In this document: positions 61,301-64,000 of the stretch, piece after piece
Numbering within the stretch: position 1 is the first letter of the stretch
Layout: each line of letters begins with the position of its first letter
Assembly: GCF_021739485.1 (NCBI RefSeq)
Contig: NZ_JAJFNK010000009.1
Span: 89,364-153,363, forward strand
Origin: Alicyclobacillus tolerans
Lineage (GTDB): Bacteria > Bacillota > Bacilli > Alicyclobacillales > Alicyclobacillaceae
Direction: 5' to 3'
DNA length: 64,000 nt
Notes under the pieces: generated by a model
Database searches by the model: none
What the model saw: only the letters and a program-made list of their open reading frames with translations
What the model was told of the DNA's origin: nothing
Translations under genes and position numbers: made by a program

Positions 61301-62770
61301 GGCTTCAAGGGAGACAAAGTTCCTGATATTGACTTGAACTTTTCGGGTGACTACCAGGCTCAGGCACACGCCTACACAAAGGTTTTGTTTGGCGAAGACT
61401 ACGTTTATCGCGCTGGAACCATTGCTACAGTGGCGGAAAAGACGGCGTTTGGCTATGTGAAAAAGTTTGCTGAAGAAAAAGGGTGGAATCTGCGCAACGC
61501 CGAGATGAACCGGTTGGTGCAAGGGTGCACCGGAGTCAAGCGGACGACCGGTCAGCATCCCGGCGGTATCCTGGTTGTACCGGATTACATGGATGTGCAC
61601 GACTTCTGTCCGATTCAGTTCCCGGCGGACGACAAGAATTCGGAATGGAGGACGTCTCATTTTGACTTCCACTCCATCCACGACAACTTGTTGAAGCTCG
61701 ATATTCTCGGGCACGACGATCCGACTGTCATCCGCATGCTGCAAGACTTGACAGGGTTGGATCCGAAAGAAATTCCGACGGATGACGAGCAAGTGATGTC
61801 CCTGTTTTCCGGGACCGAAGCATTGACGGTTGACCCGAGCCAACCCGTGACGCCAGAACGGATCCGTTCTAAGACAGGGACATATGGCGTCCCCGAGTTT
61901 GGCACCAAGTTTGTGCGCCAGATGCTCGAAGATACCAAACCTAGTACCTTCTCTGAGCTTCTGCAAATTTCGGGGTTGTCGCACGGTACCGATGTATGGC
62001 TGAACAACGCACAAAAGCTCATTCAGGAGAAGGTGTGTGTACTCAAGGACGTCATTGGGTGCCGCGACGACATTATGGTTTATCTCATCTACGCAGGACT
62101 CGAACCTTCCTTTGCTTTTAAAATCATGGAGAGTGTCCGCAAAGGCAAGGGCCTGACCGAGGAAATGGAAGAAGAGATGAAAAAGCACAACGTGCCGAAT
62201 TGGTACATTTGGTCGTGCAAGCAGATTAAGTACATGTTCCCGAAGGCTCATGCCACGGCTTACGTTCTGATGGCGGTGCGCATTGCATACTTCAAGGTTC
62301 ACTATCCATTGGAGTACTACGCGACGTACTTCTCAGTGCGGGCAGACGACTTTGATTTGGAGATCATGGGCAAGGGATATGACGCCATTCTGGCCAAAAT
62401 CGTGGAAATCGAACAGAAGAGTTTCCAAGCGTCTCCGAAAGAAAAGGCGCTGTTGACCGTACTGGAGATGGCACTTGAGATGACGGCTCGAGGCTTTCGG
62501 TTCTTACCGCTGGACCTCTACGAATCTGATGCTACAAAATTTAAGGTGGTCAAGGAGCAGAATGGATTGATCCCGCCGTTTGCCGCTTTGGACGGCGTGG
62601 GAGAGTCAGCGGCACGAGGCATTGCAGACGCAGCCAAAAAGGGCCGTTTCCTCTCCATTCAGGATTTGCAGGAGCGTTCGCGAGCTTCCAAGACAGTCAT
62701 TGAACTGCTCGAAGGCTATGGATGTCTGGAAGGCCTGCCAGAGTCCAATCAGTTGACGTTGTTTGGCTGA
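58343..62770 (+). CDS. polC: DNA polymerase III alpha subunit, Gram-positive type PolC
   Basis: About 1475 residues, the main replicative polymerase with its own proofreading. In order: N-terminal domain, OB fold (about 255-360), PHP domain (HVHTPMSSLDG at 367), 3'-5' exonuclease inserted (FDTETTG at 457-463), rest of PHP, palm with active-site Asp995/Asp997 (VPDIDLNFSGD), a zinc ribbon (YRCPSCKYSEF ... DCPKCGTK), fingers and C-terminal HhH. GTG 58343 follows CGGAGGAATTTCACG, a better start than ATG 58292. The usual proS and rimP neighbours are absent. Confidence 0.98.
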   Translation: MEQVESNVLIAKDVISRAVSRVVVKTASHKVEVWLKRFEAAANSSDSAISEDMSTAVNAKGGANTQDVKQYVEDYRVVQRASSTLESGGATVTLIPAHQEVSYGPDEVQMMLQVLMDWYAEDEVVAANWLHQAECSVSGDKVTFFVRSEAEQTTLVKKGALDWLSKQMNAVFGIQIPVHSAIDDAAQDKAEALRQQLMENERHEVEVMVTEQENAPKREQPQPSERSSDRPFRRERKNDDEPVKPLTIGRNIDGPMTPIREIADEMRRVAVEGRVFSSETRTLPSGRTLIQFNVTDNTDSITAKTFVNNERQLEALSSLADGVYVQVQGTVQYDTFLKELVLMIQDMRPAQAPVRLDRAEQKRVELHVHTPMSSLDGVAPVKDVIAQAAKWGHKAIAVTDHGVVQSFPEAYSTAKKHGIQAILGMEAYVVDDGAPIVYQLDEKNDMTIDEETTWVVFDTETTGLNPREHTLIEIAAVKMKGSEIVAEWTELIDPEGPISPKITEITHITNEMVKGKRKLHEVLPDFREFVQDAVLVAHNAEFDLGFLQACARRIGMEPWLNIVLDTLPLARKLFPNERNYRLGTLAKKLGVELINAHRALDDTVALAKVYQHMLREVANRGIVQMSTLNDKDEEINYTSVRPFHVTLLVQNQVGLKNLYRLVSESHVKYFHRVPRLPRSLIAKYREGLLVGSACQNGEFFDALLRGKSKNELEQMAKFYDYLEIQPLEHYKPLLRNETIPSLESVKGYHQTVIEIGKTLGIPVVATGDVHFLNPEDAIFRQVFLQSQNDPNQDDQPPLYLMSTDEMLAAFSYLGPELAQEVVVTNTHRIADMLEDVSPVPDKLYTPKIEGAEEEMRAMCYEKARALYGDPMPEIVEKRLEKELNSITTHGFSVIYLIAHKLVKKSLDDGYLVGSRGSVGSSLVATMSDITEVNPLPPHYRCPSCKYSEFIADGSVGSGFDLPDKDCPKCGTKLHKDGHDIPFETFLGFKGDKVPDIDLNFSGDYQAQAHAYTKVLFGEDYVYRAGTIATVAEKTAFGYVKKFAEEKGWNLRNAEMNRLVQGCTGVKRTTGQHPGGILVVPDYMDVHDFCPIQFPADDKNSEWRTSHFDFHSIHDNLLKLDILGHDDPTVIRMLQDLTGLDPKEIPTDDEQVMSLFSGTEALTVDPSQPVTPERIRSKTGTYGVPEFGTKFVRQMLEDTKPSTFSELLQISGLSHGTDVWLNNAQKLIQEKVCVLKDVIGCRDDIMVYLIYAGLEPSFAFKIMESVRKGKGLTEEMEEEMKKHNVPNWYIWSCKQIKYMFPKAHATAYVLMAVRIAYFKVHYPLEYYATYFSVRADDFDLEIMGKGYDAILAKIVEIEQKSFQASPKEKALLTVLEMALEMTARGFRFLPLDLYESDATKFKVVKEQNGLIPPFAALDGVGESAARGIADAAKKGRFLSIQDLQERSRASKTVIELLEGYGCLEGLPESNQLTLFG

Positions 62771-62780
62771 AGACGGCACA

Positions 62781-62831
62781 ACAAGAACCGTCCCAGCTCA
62801 GTTCGGGCTGCAGGACGGTTCTTGTTTTCTT
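62781..62831 (+). terminator. Terminator after polC with a duplicated arm
   Basis: ACAAGAACCGTCC pairs with GGACGGTTCTTGT, inner CAG/CTG, then TTTTCTT. GACGGTTCTT is repeated 19 bp later (62832). Confidence 0.9.
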
Positions 62832-62863
62832 GACGGTTCTTACGGTTGCTCTCGTTTGGGCAA

Positions 62864-63139
62864 TCAGGAAGCTACGCCGTTCTTCAGGTTTTTACCGGGT
62901 TTGAATGCCGGCAGTTTTCCGGCTGGAATTTCAATGGTTTCACCGGTTTGCGGGTTGCGGCCCGTTCTTGCGGCCCGCTCGCGAACCTCGAAGTTTCCAA
63001 AGCCCGTAATTTGAACCTTGTCTCCGTTGGCCAGCGCGTCGGAGATCGCGTCAAATACGGCGTCTACAGCGTTGGCTGCATCCTTCTTCGACAACCCAGA
63101 TGTCTCTGCCACCTTGGCAATCAAGTCGGTCTTATTCAT
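62864..63139 (-). CDS. hup: HU family nucleoid protein
   Basis: 91 residues with the full HU pattern: [40 protein letters not shown] and the DNA-binding arm [15 protein letters not shown]. It bends and compacts DNA. ATG 63139 follows GGAGGG by about 11 nt; a TTG at 63145 is also possible. This is the housekeeping copy, unlike the divergent element-encoded HU at 36059. Confidence 0.96.
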   Translation of the reverse strand: MNKTDLIAKVAETSGLSKKDAANAVDAVFDAISDALANGDKVQITGFGNFEVRERAARTGRNPQTGETIEIPAGKLPAFKPGKNLKNGVAS

Positions 63140-63399
63140 CGTCAAGGAATCCCTCCTATTATTTGCTTGAGCCCCTATCTAAGTTAGCCATTAGTCATAT
63201 ATTTCCCTGTTGCCCACAAAAAAATTCACGGCTATTGAAATTTTTGGTTTATCCACTGTGAGTTTGAGCCCAATGTAAAGAATCAAAGTGCCAAGACTTC
63301 AGTCACAAAAATTGAAACGTTTTTCGGGAGTTTGTCGTCTAATGAGGTAGGAATTCGTTTCTGGCTTGTGCCGTCCTTTTCGCAGCGCCGACTCCGTCC

Positions 63400-63472
63400 A
63401 GCGGTGTCTGCACCGTCAGCGAGTGGCAGTCTTCAAATCCGGCTGGTAACCGCGAAGGCTGCCTCGCTCGCT
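63400..63472. other. Two strong hairpins between hup and tRNA-Leu
   Basis: CGGTG-TCTG-CACCG (63402-63415) and a longer stem GGCAGTCTTC / GAAGGCTGCC (63425-63463) with outer GCGAG/CTCGC. The rest of 63140-63536 shows no gene. It could be part of the hup leader (minus) or an independent RNA. Confidence 0.4.
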
Positions 63473-63536
63473 CACCCAACCACCCAATTCTGAGGCCATG
63501 CCCAAAAAAATCAGGCCTTATCCGTAAAACCATTCG

Positions 63537-63565
63537 TTGACTTAGCCAGGACAGCGTGATAAACT
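63537..63565 (+). promoter_or_regulatory. Promoter of tRNA-Leu
   Basis: TTGACT (63537-63542) and TAAACT (63560-63565), 17-bp spacing, 13 nt before the tRNA. Confidence 0.8.
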
Positions 63566-63578
63566 CCTTTTTGTACAT

Positions 63579-63666
<88 letters not shown>

Positions 63667-63672
63667 ACAGCG

Positions 63673-63711
63673 ACGCGGCTTCTCAGGTTACTCTGGGAAG
63701 CCGCGTTTTGT
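63673..63711 (+). terminator. Terminator after tRNA-Leu
   Basis: ACGCGGCTTC pairs with GAAGCCGCGT, followed by TTTTGTTT. Confidence 0.9.
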
Positions 63712-63873
63712 TTATTGCAACCGAAATGCCGTCTTGGATGGTTCCCAAGTATGTATGGCGTCATGTTTTGAAAGACGCATACTAGTAAATTCTTAATCTT
63801 TATGAGTATTTTATACCCATGCCTTATTCCTCCAACACACTTTTTACCTCAACAGGCACTATAATTCCATGTA

Positions 63874-63999
63874 TTAAGGCACTCCCTTCATGAAGGCAAC
63901 CAATTCCATCAAATGCTTATCAACATGAGTTATGCAGTTGCTCCCAATAACTGGGCATTGGTAGGTTCGAACCACCGCAATTCCAACGTTGTTGGCCAC
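63874..63999 (-). CDS. C-terminal end of an unrecognised CDS (partial)
   Basis: The minus strand is open from the window edge to a stop at 63874, giving 41 residues (VANNVGIAVVRTYQCPVIGS ... HLMELVAFMKGVP). Composition is protein-like. The 5' part lies beyond the window, or GTG 63999 is the start. No family recognised. The region 63712-63873 shows nothing. Confidence 0.4.
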   Translation of the reverse strand: MANNVGIAVVRTYQCPVIGSNCITHVDKHLMELVAFMKGVP

Positions 64000-64000
64000 A

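Noticed and set aside
61202..62302. A 366-codon frame antisense to polC
   Set aside because: It is a shadow of the PolC frame; the plus strand carries unmistakable polymerase motifs.

Overview
The window comes from a spore-forming member of the Bacillota (Firmicutes). It carries an alpha/beta-type small acid-soluble spore protein, GerAB/GerAC-type germinant receptor subunits, a YheC/YheD-type coat protein, the Gram-positive replicative polymerase PolC, a ydaO-type c-di-AMP riboswitch and strong GGAGG-type ribosome sites with frequent GTG and TTG starts. Moderate GC, a ComA-type phosphosulfolactate synthase and an FTR1 permease make an Alicyclobacillus-like lineage my best guess. That is inference; the window has no rRNA.

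Layout. 1-9.4 kb: truncated germination genes, two alpha/beta hydrolases, an enoyl-CoA hydratase, a cluster of three unrecognised membrane genes, an MntP-like exporter, ComA and FTR1. 9.4-22.7 kb: thiol peroxidase, riboswitch-controlled NlpC/P60 hydrolase, citrate synthase, SASP, CBS protein, small membrane and spore-type proteins, a MacA/MacB-like efflux operon, HtpX, a glycosyltransferase, rhomboid protease and SpeD with a long structured leader. 22.9-24.3 kb: PepSY protein, a candidate structured RNA and four tRNAs (Ala, Phe, Gly, Cys). 24.27-43.73 kb: an integrated mobile element of about 19.4 kb. 43.7-48.4 kb: a gene-poor stretch, then a regulator and a glycosyltransferase/PIG-L/YheCD surface locus. 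48.4-64 kb: ThrC, a PAS histidine kinase, a deformylase divergent from a methionine aminopeptidase-acetyltransferase fusion, a TSUP transporter, an O-antigen-ligase-like protein, PolC, HU and tRNA-Leu.

The element lies in tRNA-Cys between perfect 49-bp direct repeats (attL 24273-24321, attR 43680-43728). Repeated TGGGAATC boxes just inside both ends look like integrase arm sites. It encodes a tyrosine integrase, two excisionase-size HTH proteins, a 1085-aa primase-polymerase/ATPase, a GATTACA dyad array that is a good origin candidate, an RHH-like/replication-relaxation pair, a serine resolvase and the remnant of another, and HU. Its cargo includes an AbiV-family protein and, most unusually, a membrane-anchored Trp-hendecad coiled-coil/Mrr nuclease/J-domain protein directly after a coiled-coil lipoprotein. 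I read this as a replicating integrative element with defence cargo.

The points most worth a second look are: (1) the transmembrane-Mrr-J protein and its lipoprotein partner; (2) the MetAP-GNAT fusion facing an extended deformylase, which puts three N-terminal maturation activities together; (3) the GATTACA-N6-TGTAATC array; (4) an SD/anti-SD switch-like speD leader; (5) short imperfect tandem duplications at many backbone gene ends and starts.
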